A stretch of 64,000 nucleotides of DNA from contig JAQFVV010000350.1 of assembly GCA_028023455.1 (NCBI GenBank), positions 498,001 to 562,000 on the forward strand, given 5' to 3'. The translations under genes and the position numbers were made by a program. Positions 51,691 to 62,965 of the stretch are shown here, one piece after another. Position 1 is the stretch's first letter, and every line of letters begins with the position of its first letter. The DNA comes from Epiperipatus broadwayi (Eukaryota > Onychophora > Udeonychophora > Euonychophora > Peripatidae). Below the pieces are notes generated by a model, which was given only the letters and a program-made list of their open reading frames with translations, searched no databases and was not told where the DNA came from.

Positions 51691-51872
51691 ACACTACCAG
51701 CAATACTTTATTTCAATCCTACCTATAGGAATTTTCTTTGTGAATTTTATATTTTCTATAAACCAAAACTACAATGGACAGTAATTTGACTAAGAAACAC
51801 TCTGGTGAGAAAAATTTGAAACAAAATTTGAATTTTGTTGTGACCTGGTAACTTCATGTTTACCTAATTTTT

Positions 51873-52515
51873 TGTATGTTTGTTATTTCAGTTTAAAAAC
51901 TTAGTCACATGATATAGTCAACTATCTAGGGATATTAAGAATTTACCTTGTATTTACTTAAGGGAAGTCATGCTTAACCATTTTTTTTATTTAATGATAA
52001 ATTATAATAAGGAAAAAAGTCAAACAATTGGTTTCTTCCACTAATATAAATAAAGAATTTTGTAGACACTTTTCCAATTCAGTAATTACAAGTTAACTTA
52101 TATAGATGTTAGAATAATGCTGTGTTAATGGAATGCATGCAATATCTTTTTGAAAAATTGTTTTGAACTAATCCCATTAGCAACAACTTGATAAAAATAT
52201 TTTTTGACAATCCAGCCTGTTACAAATAACTTGTTTACATTTTCTATTAATAAAATAACCTCTCTTGTTTTTGTTCAATAATAAAATGCATTGCTTTATT
52301 ATAATATTAATTTTTTTAATGCCTATTAATAACTAAGTCATATTATATATACATTATAATTTATTACAAAGTTCAACAATTAAATATTTATCCAGGGTTT
52401 ATTTAAGGGAAGAATTTTAAATTTTTATTCTTAGATTGTTTATTCAATCAATTTTTAAAAGTCATTAAAACTTCTTGCATTTTATTTTGTTTATTCATAG
52501 TGTAACGAGCACAGA
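51873..52515. other. AT-rich segment before the gap
   Basis: No gene or repeat was recognised. Confidence 0.4.
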
Positions 52516-53015
52516 NNNNNNNNNNNNNNNNNNNNNNNNNNNNNNNNNNNNNNNNNNNNNNNNNNNNNNNNNNNNNNNNNNNNNNNNNNNNNNNNNNNNN
52601 NNNNNNNNNNNNNNNNNNNNNNNNNNNNNNNNNNNNNNNNNNNNNNNNNNNNNNNNNNNNNNNNNNNNNNNNNNNNNNNNNNNNNNNNNNNNNNNNNNNN
52701 NNNNNNNNNNNNNNNNNNNNNNNNNNNNNNNNNNNNNNNNNNNNNNNNNNNNNNNNNNNNNNNNNNNNNNNNNNNNNNNNNNNNNNNNNNNNNNNNNNNN
52801 NNNNNNNNNNNNNNNNNNNNNNNNNNNNNNNNNNNNNNNNNNNNNNNNNNNNNNNNNNNNNNNNNNNNNNNNNNNNNNNNNNNNNNNNNNNNNNNNNNNN
52901 NNNNNNNNNNNNNNNNNNNNNNNNNNNNNNNNNNNNNNNNNNNNNNNNNNNNNNNNNNNNNNNNNNNNNNNNNNNNNNNNNNNNNNNNNNNNNNNNNNNN
53001 NNNNNNNNNNNNNNN
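52516..53015. other. Assembly gap, 500 N
   Basis: Exactly 500 undetermined bases, a size usually used for a gap of unknown length. The open frames that cross it are artefacts. Confidence 0.99.
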
Positions 53016-53215
53016 TTTAGTTTCAATAATAATTTATTATTTCTAATGTATACAGTGATGTGTAATCATACAATTGGGGTTTACATTGTTGTTCTAACTA
53101 TCTTGTTATTTCCGTTTGGGTTCTGATGAGTCTATGTTGCCCAATATGGTGTGAACATTAGATCTTTCACATATTTGTTATCTGATTGTTAGCCCCCCCC
53201 CCTTTTGCCTTGTTG
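53016..53215 (-). other. LINE 3' untranslated region
   Basis: About 200 bp between the ORF2 stop and the gap. It contains a G10-like tract on the minus strand (C's at 53193-53202) and ends in aataataaattattattgaa, an A/T-rich tail that could be the element's 3' terminus or continue into the gap. Confidence 0.6.
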
Positions 53216-56200
53216 TTAGTTTGGCATATTGTATAATGTCCAAGTGTCTTCAAATGTTTTCGACGATGCCAGGAGTTGGTCTCTCTTCTGGATTTTAATC
53301 ATTGTTTTGGAAAAAACCTGTTTTATATTAGGTTGTGGGTGTTCCATGATTAGTTTACAACGTGTAACCCATATGGCATAGTTCAAAAACACCGAGAGAC
53401 GTATTATTGGATAGGTTTTAGTATTGATACTATCTTTCAGAGATGAAATCAGTTGGAAATCTATCTTGGTGTTGGAGAGTATGATTTCTCGGATCACTCT
53501 GAATCCCATACATTGTGAGAAAAGGTGTTCCAATGTCTCATCGCCGTTCATGCAAATGCTGCAAGTAGGGTCTATGTTGTGACCACGTTTGTAAAAGAGG
53601 AAGTGATTAGTAGGTAGTCCATTAATGTTGTATTTAATGAGGAAGTCTAAGTATTTGGCCTCTAGACTCCATCTTTTAAAGTTGGATACCAGTTTCTGAT
53701 TATTGTAATAAAATGTGTTGATTATAGGATGTAAGATTGGATGGAGGATTGTGTATGCTTGCCATAATGATATTTTAGAATTGAATGTGGAGTCATTTAT
53801 TGGGCAGTGCTGTTTGATAAAGCTTGTGTTTCTAGTGATCCATGTTTGTCTGTCTGGTGGGGGTCGGTCAGTGGGTGTTACCTTTTGAAGGAAAGTTTTT
53901 TGGAGAATTGTGTTAAAACCATATGATGCTACCAAGTTGTGTATGACATTGTGGGTTTTTTGGTAAATCAATGCCTGAATGGAGTGGAGAGCAAGACCAT
54001 TTAGCTTCCTTGGTCGCTGAGTGCCTTTGAGGCTGATCGCGACCGTTTTACCTTTCCAGAAAAGCCTTGAGCACAAGCCATTTATTTTATTTATGAAGCT
54101 TTTGTTGCATTTGATAAATGGAAGAAAGTATGCTATTTTTGGCATCACATTCATGTTAATTAGTGCTACCTTGCCAGGGAGGGAAAGGTAGACTTGTGAC
54201 AAGGAAGTGATGAATTTGTTTGTTGTTTCTAGGATGTTATCCTGAATCTCTTTGGTCATTGCTGTGGTAGATTTGAATATGGGAAACCCAAGATATCTCT
54301 GTGGCTTGGCAGAGAAGAGGGTGTTAATTTTCTTTCCTGAAACAATTTGCCAGGAGGCAGACTTGCTGGGGTTGAATTGCAGCCTGTATTTCTCAGAATA
54401 GCGGCTTAATATTGTTTGTAGCAAAGGAATATGTTTTCTTGATGGTAGGATGATCATTACATCATCCATGTAGGCAAACGTGTTGAATTCTCTGCTTAAA
54501 TTGGGTATAAAAAGACCTGGTAGATTTTTTTCCAAATCCATCAGGAGAGGATTTATATATGCGATGAAGCATAGGGCACTGAGAGGGGAACCCTGAGGGA
54601 GAGCTTGTGTCGGTTTAAATCCGGAGGTGATATTACCATCCATAGTGATAAAAATTTCCCTGTTGTATAGTAAGTTGCTTATGATCTGGACAGCAGCTGC
54701 AGGAACATCATACTCGGCCAAAATATTTAAGAGTATGTCTATATGTACCGAGTCAAAGGCTGTAGCAATGTCCAGTTGAATAGCTATCGGCCCTGACTTC
54801 CGGTGGATTCTGACATAGTCAATGATGGAGATTATGTTGCCCATTGCATGTGCAGTAGAGGATCCCTTTTTGGCATATTGGTTTTTAGATATGTGCTTTA
54901 AGACATTTGGTTGGATGAGGTCTTTGATCACAGACTCTACAATTTTAATTAACAGGGGTGTCATGGAAATAGGTCTGATGTTTGAGAGATCCATAACCTG
55001 ATTTTTTTTTTAATAAATGGAACTAGCGCCACTGGGTAAAGGTTAGGTATCACTCTATTACCAGTTGCTAGGTAATCCACCATCTTCTTCATTATGGGAA
55101 TTGCAAATTGATTGAGGTGTAGGATTAGGAATCTGGGAATCCCATGTAATCCAGGATGTACACCATCTGGAAGGGAAGATATTTTCTGTTGGAGTAGGTT
55201 TTCTGTGATCCCATGTGGTGCCTGTGGATCAACTTCAGACCAGGGTTGTGTGCCATTGAAGGTTGCGGTTTGCATTCTTTGCCGGAAGTGTTCTTTTATT
55301 GTGTTCATCATAGGTGTTCCCAGTAAGGTTTTCCCATCTGCAATGATGGAGGTGGGAGTGGTTTTGTTATTTTTCCCTCCAAGTGCCCATCTCAAGTAGC
55401 CTTTTGTCCAGTGATGTTGTTGTGATAAATAACATTTGGCTCTCCTAATGGATAGGTATTCCGCCAGGGATTTTTGTCTTGATCGGTATAGGTTTTTAAG
55501 ACTATATATATCTTGTGTTTTGATAGGTTGACTTTGGAGCATCTGAAGCTGATTCTCTATTTGTAGAAGATCTCTGAAGAGGCCATTAGGGCCTTTGACT
55601 TTCATGGTGTGGTGTTTTAATATTGTCTGTAGGATGCCTATAAATGAAAACCAGGCTTCTTCAGCTGGTCTTGAAAGGATGTTGATTTTGTGAAAATATA
55701 TATAAGATTCGGACACTATGGCCTCTGTCATGTTTGATTTTGTTACCATCCGCATGGTTTTGTGAAGAGCCTCTGGGGTTGGGAGGCCAGCCATGGTTTC
55801 AAGAGTAACTACAAGGGCCATATGGTCCGAAAACGACACCGGTAAAAGTTTTGCATTTAGATGAAAATGTAAATCTGGTGAATAATATAATAGGTCTATT
55901 AGGGTTTGGTGGGATTTGGTGTAAAAGGAGTAGGATCCGGGAGGAAGGAATCCTTCCCCACACATCAAGTTTCTATTTATCAGTGGAAGAAATTTTAGGT
56001 TAAAGCGACCATATGTGGTGTTAAAATCTCCCAATATAAGTAAAGAGCCTGATTTGTTGCTAAGGATAGCATTTAAAATCTGAATTATTTTGTGATAGAT
56101 AGTAGGATTGTTTGAAGTGTATATATAAGCTAGATTTATGCTGTAGCCCCAATAGTCTATTTCTAATAAGATTAAGTTGTTATCCAAATAGAGAATACAG

Positions 56201-56451
56201 AATTTGTTTGGAGGAAATTTTTTGTTAATTAATACTCCAACCCCTCCAGCTGCTGAGTGTCCAACTGAAAATTTAGTGAAGCCCATAGTGGCAATTAATG
56301 TTTCTATTTTAGTGTCAGTGTTATTATGGAATTTGGTTTCCCCCATTAGAAGGATGTGGGGAGAGTTAATGCTTATCCAATTTCTAATTGCGTGAGCACG
56401 GGCCAATGAGTTGAGGCCACGGACATTAATCCCTGCAATTTTATAGTTCAT
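53216..56451 (-). CDS. LINE ORF2: APE endonuclease, reverse transcriptase, Cys/His C-terminus (one frameshift)
   Basis: A polyprotein for target-primed reverse transcription. I chose ATG at 56451 because the endonuclease starts directly after it (KIAGINVRG) and it overlaps the ORF1 stop; an upstream ATG at 56631 would add 60 residues lying over ORF1. From that start, endonuclease residues are N9, E38 (GET), Y109 region, D142 and N144 (GDFN), and D209-H210 (SDH). The frame then breaks in an A10 tract at 55002-55011. The next frame, open from 54994, carries RT: LDIATAFDSV (motif A), LPQGSP (motif B) and FAYMDD (motif C, residues 173-178 of that frame), then RYLGF. C-x2-C-x8-H-x4-C lies at residues 478-495, in the part CSICMNGDETLEH. 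All catalytic residues seen are intact. Total length would be about 1,080 residues. One extra A would join the frames. Confidence 0.9.
55002..55011 (-). other. A10 homopolymer at the ORF2 frame break
   Basis: Ten A's on the minus strand separate the endonuclease frame from the RT frame. One base more, or two fewer, would keep the reading frame. Confidence 0.9.
56441..56451 (-). promoter_or_regulatory. ORF1/ORF2 stop-start overlap
   Basis: The sequence atgaactataa contains the proposed ORF2 start (56451-56449) and the ORF1 stop TAA (56443-56441). Such an 11 nt overlap would suit termination-reinitiation as the way ORF2 is translated. The arrangement is seen; the mechanism is inferred. Confidence 0.6.
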
Positions 56452-58950
56452 AATATAGTGTCCCTGCCCCTCCAGCCGGCCCCTGGTCTCGGGGAGAATT
56501 TGGAAGTAAATGACTATAATTGGTTTCTTGATCTGATGCTTCTTCCAATGAGAGTTGATGTAGATTTGATTCCATGAGTACTGGAAGGTCCTCATTTTCC
56601 ATAGAATCTGGTAATTCCAAATAGGGATCATCTTCCATTGGTGCTGAATCTGTATCAGAGTGCTCAGAGGTTTTTCTTTTCTTTTTTTCCCATGACACTT
56701 TGTGTTTACTTTGTGATTCTTGTGAATCTGGTTTTAATGTAGGTAGTTGTGTTATAAACCCAGAATTTATATCGTCATCTGAGCTTGATTTATCCGGAAC
56801 ATCTGATTTCCGTTTATTAATATTTGGTATAGCTTGTCGTGTTAGCTCTACTTCTTGTGAAAGATCCTGATTCCAATGTCCAGATAAACCATCCTTTTCC
56901 CCCAGGTTTGGAGTTTTGGTGTGTGCTGGATTGAATTTTTTCCTTGGTTTATTGGTTTTGCTACTTTCTTTTTGAGGATGTGGAGTTATTGTATTTTGTT
57001 TACTTTGTGACTTTCTAGGTGATTGGGTGTTATTTTTGTCTATTTTGATTCTGGTGTCTGTTTCTTCTATTGGAAGTGATTTCAAGTCTGAAGGATTGTC
57101 AAGCATTGATTCATAGCCCTTTTTTTCCAATGTTGTACTGTTTATTGACTGAATATTATCTGTGTATTGATTTGAAATGAGATGAGGTGTACTTGATGTA
57201 GTTGTTTGTTTATCATTTCTATTTTTGGTTGTATTGTTGTGGAATTCCATTTCAGTTTGTTGGGAAAGATTTTCATCTTGATCTTCATCTCTAGATATTA
57301 TGTGGTCTGGTGTTACATCTGTGGGAGTTATGTCTATAGATTCGGTATAGTTTGATGTTGAAGCCCTGTGTTTATCAGTGTGGTTTTCAATATTATTGTC
57401 TGTTTTAGGTGACTGTTTGGTGTCTGTAGTTGTTGTTGTTTCTATATTCTTTCCATTGCAGCGGTGGAACTTGCCTTTCTTTTGATTGCAGGTAGTGCAG
57501 ATACGTGCCAAACAGTCTTTTATAAAGTGTGTCCTTTGTAAACAGTGAAAGCACTGAGGCCGCACCCCCCTGAATGTTAAGACCATTGGTGAACCTCTTG
57601 CATTAACTACAGTAGGGATGTCAGTGGGAGAAACATTTTTTTTCATGGCTAGTGAGAAGATTGCTGCGTTTGATATTATGTTTCCGTTCAAGATGGGGTC
57701 TGGAAGGAATTTAAATTTTGATACAGTGCCGTAGGGATTGAGGATATTTTGGAGCTCTTGTTCAGTGAATCTTGTTAGGCAGTTTTTGATTTTCCCTTGT
57801 AGTATCATAGGTCTGTTCATTTCTACAGTGCAAAGTATTTTATTTCCCAGTATTTTAATATTGTTTTTAAATTGGAGCCTGTCTGCCCAGGTCTTAAATT
57901 CTATTGCCACATATCTGTCATTAGGATGTGTTAGTATTTGATAAATCCCCAACTCTGAATCATGTTGTTTAATTACGGAATATAAATGCTCCATGGGGAA
58001 TTTGTATAATGATAAGTTTTCATTCGTTACTGCTAGGATTAGAGTTTTGTCATTGTAATAATTTTGGAAAGATTTATAGAGCATGTTTGGAATAGTTTTG
58101 TTGAAATTAAAGTTTATGTTTTGATGCATTTCGTCGGTAATATTATTATAATTTAATATCTTAATTGATTGGGGGTGTTGATTGTCTTCTGTTGTGATTT
58201 CTCTTTCATATTCCGATATGCCTATAAGCATTTCATTAATATTGCTGACCGAGTTAGTCTCCGCGGTTTTAACGTCTTTGTTGATACTTAAAGCGTTAGC
58301 GTAGGATATAGATTTTTTTGGGAGGGTTTGTATTTGTGAGTCTGTTTTGAAATGTGCGAACGATGTAGATATTAAAGGTTCATCTAGTTTGAAATTTTCA
58401 TTTGTTTGTGAATGGGTTTTGTTGATTTTTTTTTATCTGTTATTTCGTTTTTTTCTCCCGAAATACTGTTGACAGTCTCTGGTGATACAGCAGCGAATTT
58501 GGTGACCTCTGGTGATTTAAAAAAATTTTTTTTCCTTTCTTCAGATAGATTTTGCTGATATTTTATTTTTTGTTCCAAATTATTCTGAGTGTGTTTCGCG
58601 GTTGTGGATAAATTGTGTTTATTTACTTCTCCTAAAGGAGTTTGGGAAATACGGTGAGTGTTGTTACTGTTTTCGTATGTATTATTAATATTGGCTGTTA
58701 TTTCGCCCGATGGGAAACCAACGCTATTGCATATAACTGACGAAGTTTGTATAATTTCTTGCATTTTAATGTTGTCAGTAATTATTTGGTGCTTAGCATT
58801 GCTAATGGGAAGGTTTTTGATCTCAGATGGAGCCTGAGATTTGTTATTATAGCTATGAAGATTTCGGCTATCGTTTCTGTTGAACGACTGAGTGTGACAA
58901 TTTAAGCTTGAATTGCTATGTATATTATCTATATCATTATCACATTCCAT
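56441..58950 (-). CDS. LINE ORF1: RNA-binding protein with CCHC knuckles (one frameshift)
   Basis: A nucleic-acid-binding protein expected to coat the element's RNA. ATG at 58950 begins MECDNDIDN, and the first 188 codons are polar and Asn/Ser-rich. The frame breaks in an A9 tract at 58426-58434 and resumes one frame over. The second frame has no stop back to that tract, although its first ATG is at 58231. Numbering from 58231, residues 60-220 look like folded, possibly RRM-like sequence. C227-C230-H235-C240 (CFHCLQRTHFIKDC) is a canonical CCHC knuckle, and C245-C248-H256-C258 is a second, atypical one. Residues 260-590 are long, polar, Thr/Ser/Lys-rich and presumably disordered, with an acidic end. 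The stop, TAA, overlaps the ORF2 start by 11 nt. Total length would be about 835 residues. Confidence 0.85.
58426..58434 (-). other. A9 homopolymer at the ORF1 frame break
   Basis: Nine A's on the minus strand separate the N-terminal 188-codon frame from the frame carrying the zinc knuckles. One extra A would join them. Confidence 0.9.
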
Positions 58951-59060
58951 TTTTAAATATATAAAACTTCTCTTACCTTGTATTTAGGGGTTTGGAATGG
59001 GGTTTGATACCCCCTTTCCTGCTGATTTCAATTTTGATGCGAGCTATCATTCACGTTGTT
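58951..59060 (-). promoter_or_regulatory. LINE 5' untranslated region (approximate)
   Basis: A stretch richer in G and C than the AT-rich filler beyond about 59080. It holds a small possible hairpin (ggggtatcaaacccc, read on the minus strand, near 59000). The element's true 5' end and internal promoter are not determinable by eye, and no target duplication could be checked because the 3' end is in the gap. Confidence 0.45.
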
Positions 59061-62000
59061 TGCTGTTTAAGAACCGAAAATGATCTACCTAGATGTGATG
59101 TTTATTCAATCTCTTAATACCAAGATTCATAATTATTGGATTGGGTAGTAGTTCAAAATATAACGAAGACAATTGTCAGTTATTTTTTGTTTTTTAAACC
59201 AGATATTTTTATAACTAAAGATATCATGTTTCTTTTTTTTAGTCAGAATATTTTATTTACATTACTGGATGTACCTTGCCTATAGAAAGTCTGTTGTTGC
59301 TTTTTTATTGGCTGCTTCAACATTTTTTTAAAAAGATTTAATATAAATTAAACAAAAGATTTTAATATTATATAAATAAATGTGAGAAATGTACTGGAGC
59401 TGAAAATTCATCATTATTGTAATAGTTTTTTTAAATTGCTTGGAACAATACAGATTGTTTGGTACACTTCAGAAATGCACCTGGCAAAGTTTTTAATAAA
59501 GCTAAATTAAAATTATAATTTTTTAAATGTACCTTTAGTTATTTATTTATAAAAACAAATTTAAAGGTTTTTTTTTTTTTTTGACTTTTCAATTGTGAAT
59601 TTGATAGCGTTATGAACAAACGTAATAATTTTTTTATAAATTGGTTGTGAATTTGACACGTGACAGGATTACAAACATTTAAAGTAAATGATTTTATATA
59701 TAAAATAATAATAATAGAAAGGGATATAATATTGACTGCTTGCACTGTTAGAATATTAATGAGATCAGAATACATTGGATGATTATAATTAAAGAAGTAT
59801 TGAACTTTTTCAGAAATAATATTTTTGTTGTAGAAAAGTTATAAGATGGCGTCTAAAGTATTTAAATAAACAACCTAAAGGAGTAGCATGTAGTATATGT
59901 AGGCATATTTTTGATTTGCACATTATTTTATGTTGTAATTACAAAATATTGCAATTCTCTTTTTCTTCTGAATTAATAATAATAATTCGAATGATTTAAT
60001 AAATAAATAGTGGAAAATAATATCAAAATTGTTTTTGCAGTTATTAACTATGCTTTGTTATAACAAATACACATACATAATTATATATATATATAATATC
60101 TGATTTTGCTCAATGCTAGATGATTCATAAATTTAAGTGACATGAAAGCATTGTGAATATTTACATTTAATTTAATGTTTTATTATTGCTTGCTGTTTCA
60201 AATTAAGAGCAAAATTTATAAATGCACACATCTTAACTTGACCAACACATATGTAATCAAAGAATCACATAAATACTACTGCTATTAGGTAATATTTTTA
60301 GAGATGCTACTGAATTAATAATATAAAGTTTTGTTGTTATTAATATTCAAAGGGTTATTCAATGTCAAATGAGACATATGACAACAACAAAAAGTAACTT
60401 TAGTTTGTGTAAATAATTATATTGTAAGAGCATTGTCAATAAAGCTGCTTTGCTTGTTTATTAAATCAACTTTTAGTGTTTGTTTACTGTTGTTTGTGCT
60501 TTCCAATTGATGCTTCAAAAGAATCTATGTTTTCCATGATCTAGAGGCATTCATTTAACTATTAATAAGGGTTTATGTTCTAAAGTCCTCACCAGAAAAA
60601 TTTTAATATGATGTCTCTTAAAAACATTCTATACTATAAGTCTATTGGTTGTCCTCTGGTATTGAATATTGACTGTGCCTACAGAGGGTAGCTGCCCATT
60701 ACAATATATTGCATTTAATAGATTAAATATCATTATTATTTTTTAGTGAATTAACCAATATATATATATATATATATAAATTTTATTTAAAGTTTTGATA
60801 AAAAATAATTAAAATGTTATTTGAATGAAAATAAGTAGGATATCTTCATTTTTAATTTATAGAACTGAAAACGAATTAAATAATTATTTTAAAAATTTTA
60901 TTTAAAAGTTTTGTAAAATTTTGATGAGAAATTTTACCCCATAATCAATACACTATAACTAACTATATTGTCACTATTCATTTATTCTAAAAGCTGTTCA
61001 ATTTTTGAATTCAGTTTACAATATCAAATTCAATAAGGGCTTTGAACATTCTATTACTGATTTTTTAGTGAAATGGATTGTTGAAAAGTAAGAAGGGTTA
61101 GAAGACTGAAGTCTGTCCATTAAAGTTTGAGGAATTACTATCTTAATATAAACTGAGTACTGATTGTAAATATGTGTGGGAAATTATGATCTAGTCCAAC
61201 TGATGAGTGCTGCTTCTGCACAAAATACATATGTTGGGGATCATGTATTTTTTTCACACATATGTGATCATGTTTATCAGTTGCTTGAGATGGAATGGAG
61301 GATAAATAGACTAAGAAATTCTAAGTTTAAATTTCTACAATTGCATACATAGGAAATATTCATTGTAAGAAAATTACATACTGCTTTAGACTTAAAAATT
61401 CATTAAACATTTTAGATTAGTTACAATCTCATATGTAATAAAAAGCTCATTAAAAATAAAATATTTTACAGTACATCTAAAAGAGATGCATTTAGAGTTT
61501 TTTAACAATTTAGTCAGTCTTTTAACTAAGATTTAAAATAAATTGTAAATAATAAGTAGGCTGATTGAAGGATAATTTTTAGAAAAAGAAATCCTGTCCA
61601 AAAATTCTCTTATAATATTGTGTTGAAATTTATTTGTTTTTTAAAATAATTTCCAACTTACACATATTGTTTTTTATTTTAAAGTTTTGACTACTTAGAT
61701 ATTATATTAAACATTTAAACATGTTTTTAATTTAAAAACAAAATAAAATGGTGTTTGAAATACTGAAGAAGACTGCTAGATAGTCAAAATTGCTTAACCT
61801 TTTGGATAAAAGTAAGAAATACTCATGGACTTATGAATATTGGATAGTCATAAGAATTTTTTAAAAATTGTAATTAACAATTGAAAAGTTTTTAAACTTT
61901 CTTATCCCAGATTCAAACTTGTCAAAACGTATAGCAGACAGATCTGCTACAATTTCCTCACAAGGTCTTTTTACCAACTGAATAATAGGTGCATAAATAT

Positions 62001-62895
62001 TCTCATTTACTTATTCTAACATTTAAAAATTATTGAAACATAAAAGTTTGATATATGACAAAGACAAAATTTATAAACATTCTTTTACTAAATTTTTCTA
62101 TTGTCTTTAAATAATTCATTTCTAAAAATTCAAAATATTATTTTGAAAGTATACATGAATTTAAAAAAGTTTAAAATTTTTAGCAGGTTCTGATAAATTT
62201 TCTTGATTGTATAAAAATTAACTCTAGCTGTTTTTATATGAATGCTCTTTTCATTTATTACTATAATAAAGTTTTAGATTCTGAAGTACAAATTTTGTGG
62301 CAATTCCGTGTATTCTAACTTCTTATTAACTATGAGCAATAAACATCCCATTATTTATTTTTTATCAGAGAATAAACCGCACAGTGATAGCTATGATATG
62401 TAAAAGTGATAGTTTTCAGAAAAATGGATATATAAGACAATCATTTTTAGAATCTTAAAAAAATGAAAATGATTTCTCATTTATAGTAATTCTTGAAATA
62501 TGAAATGATAAATTGTGTATATCAAAAAAAAATTAAATTATTCCAAAGTGGAAACTTGAGCTGCTAATTTCAGATTTAAGTTTGAATGGCTTTTAAAATC
62601 GGATCACTTTATTTAAATAAAATAATTTGACAGTTATAATAATATTAAAAAAACATGTTTAATTTATAATTTTACAAGATATGTATTCTGTATGTATATG
62701 TTTTAACTTTGAAATGATGAAGAATATCTCTTTTGAATGTCACTAGTGAAATATACTGTTGATAATTTCATAAGTATTTAGTCACAATTGGGTTTTATGT
62801 TTCAAGGTATATTAAACTTTATTAACTTTCATTGTTGTGAAGCATGTCTGTTGTAGAGGCAACATTATATACATGTGGTTGGTTGACAAAAAGTT
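59061..62895. other. AT-rich stretch, nothing recognised
   Basis: About 3.8 kb without recognisable genes or element boundaries. Simple AT runs occur near 60082-60095 and 60758-60778. A small open frame at 59539-59775 has no recognisable motif. Confidence 0.45.
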
Positions 62896-62897
62896 GG

Positions 62898-62965
62898 AGT
62901 TAGTTCAGCTGATAGAGCTAGACATCCTGATTGTAGGACCTATACTCGAGAACTTTCTTAGTGAC
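62898..62965 (+). repeat. Degenerate tRNA-like block
   Basis: The run gttagttcagctgatagagc followed by catcctgattgtaggacc resembles the D arm and anticodon arm of a tRNA, possibly tRNA-Tyr-like (GTA). The expected B box is poor (ctatactcgagaac). It is more likely a SINE head or tRNA pseudogene than a working tRNA. Confidence 0.4.

Larger units (their letters stand above)
50488..51864 (-). mobile_element. Merlin-like DNA transposon remnant with long TIRs
   Basis: The ends ggtaaacatgaagttaccag and ctggtaacttcatgtttacc are inverted repeats. A perfect 8 bp target duplication, taattttt, is at 50480-50487 and 51865-51872. The inverted arms extend about 175 bp on the right (51690-51864). The left arm is the same sequence broken twice: by a ~120 bp AT-rich insertion at about 50561-50683 flanked by aatta, and by the hAT MITE at 50755-51278. 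Between the arms lies a piece of an ISXO2-like transposase. The 8 bp duplication agrees with Merlin elements. Confidence 0.82.
53016..59060 (-). mobile_element. Two-ORF non-LTR retrotransposon (LINE), nearly intact
   Basis: A ~6 kb element in transcription order from about 59060 to 53016: a short 5' untranslated region, ORF1 (58950-56441), ORF2 (56451-53216) and a ~200 bp 3' untranslated region ending at the assembly gap. Its coding sequence is far less AT-rich than the surroundings and keeps every catalytic residue I can check, so it is the youngest element in the window. Two frameshifts lie in A9 (58426-58434) and A10 (55002-55011) tracts. APE-type endonuclease plus RT excludes the R2-like clades. 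CCHC ORF1 and the C-terminal Cys/His motif would fit an L1/Tx1-like or a related clade, but the clade is not resolved here. Confidence 0.9.

Noticed and set aside
52448-53026. Open frames crossing the run of N
   Set aside because: Artefact of undetermined bases.
55112-55399. Plus-strand open frames within the LINE, including those near 56204 and 57738
   Set aside because: Antisense shadows of the minus-strand ORF1 and ORF2.
62898-62965. Functional tRNA-Tyr-like gene
   Set aside because: No acceptable B box or acceptor pairing.
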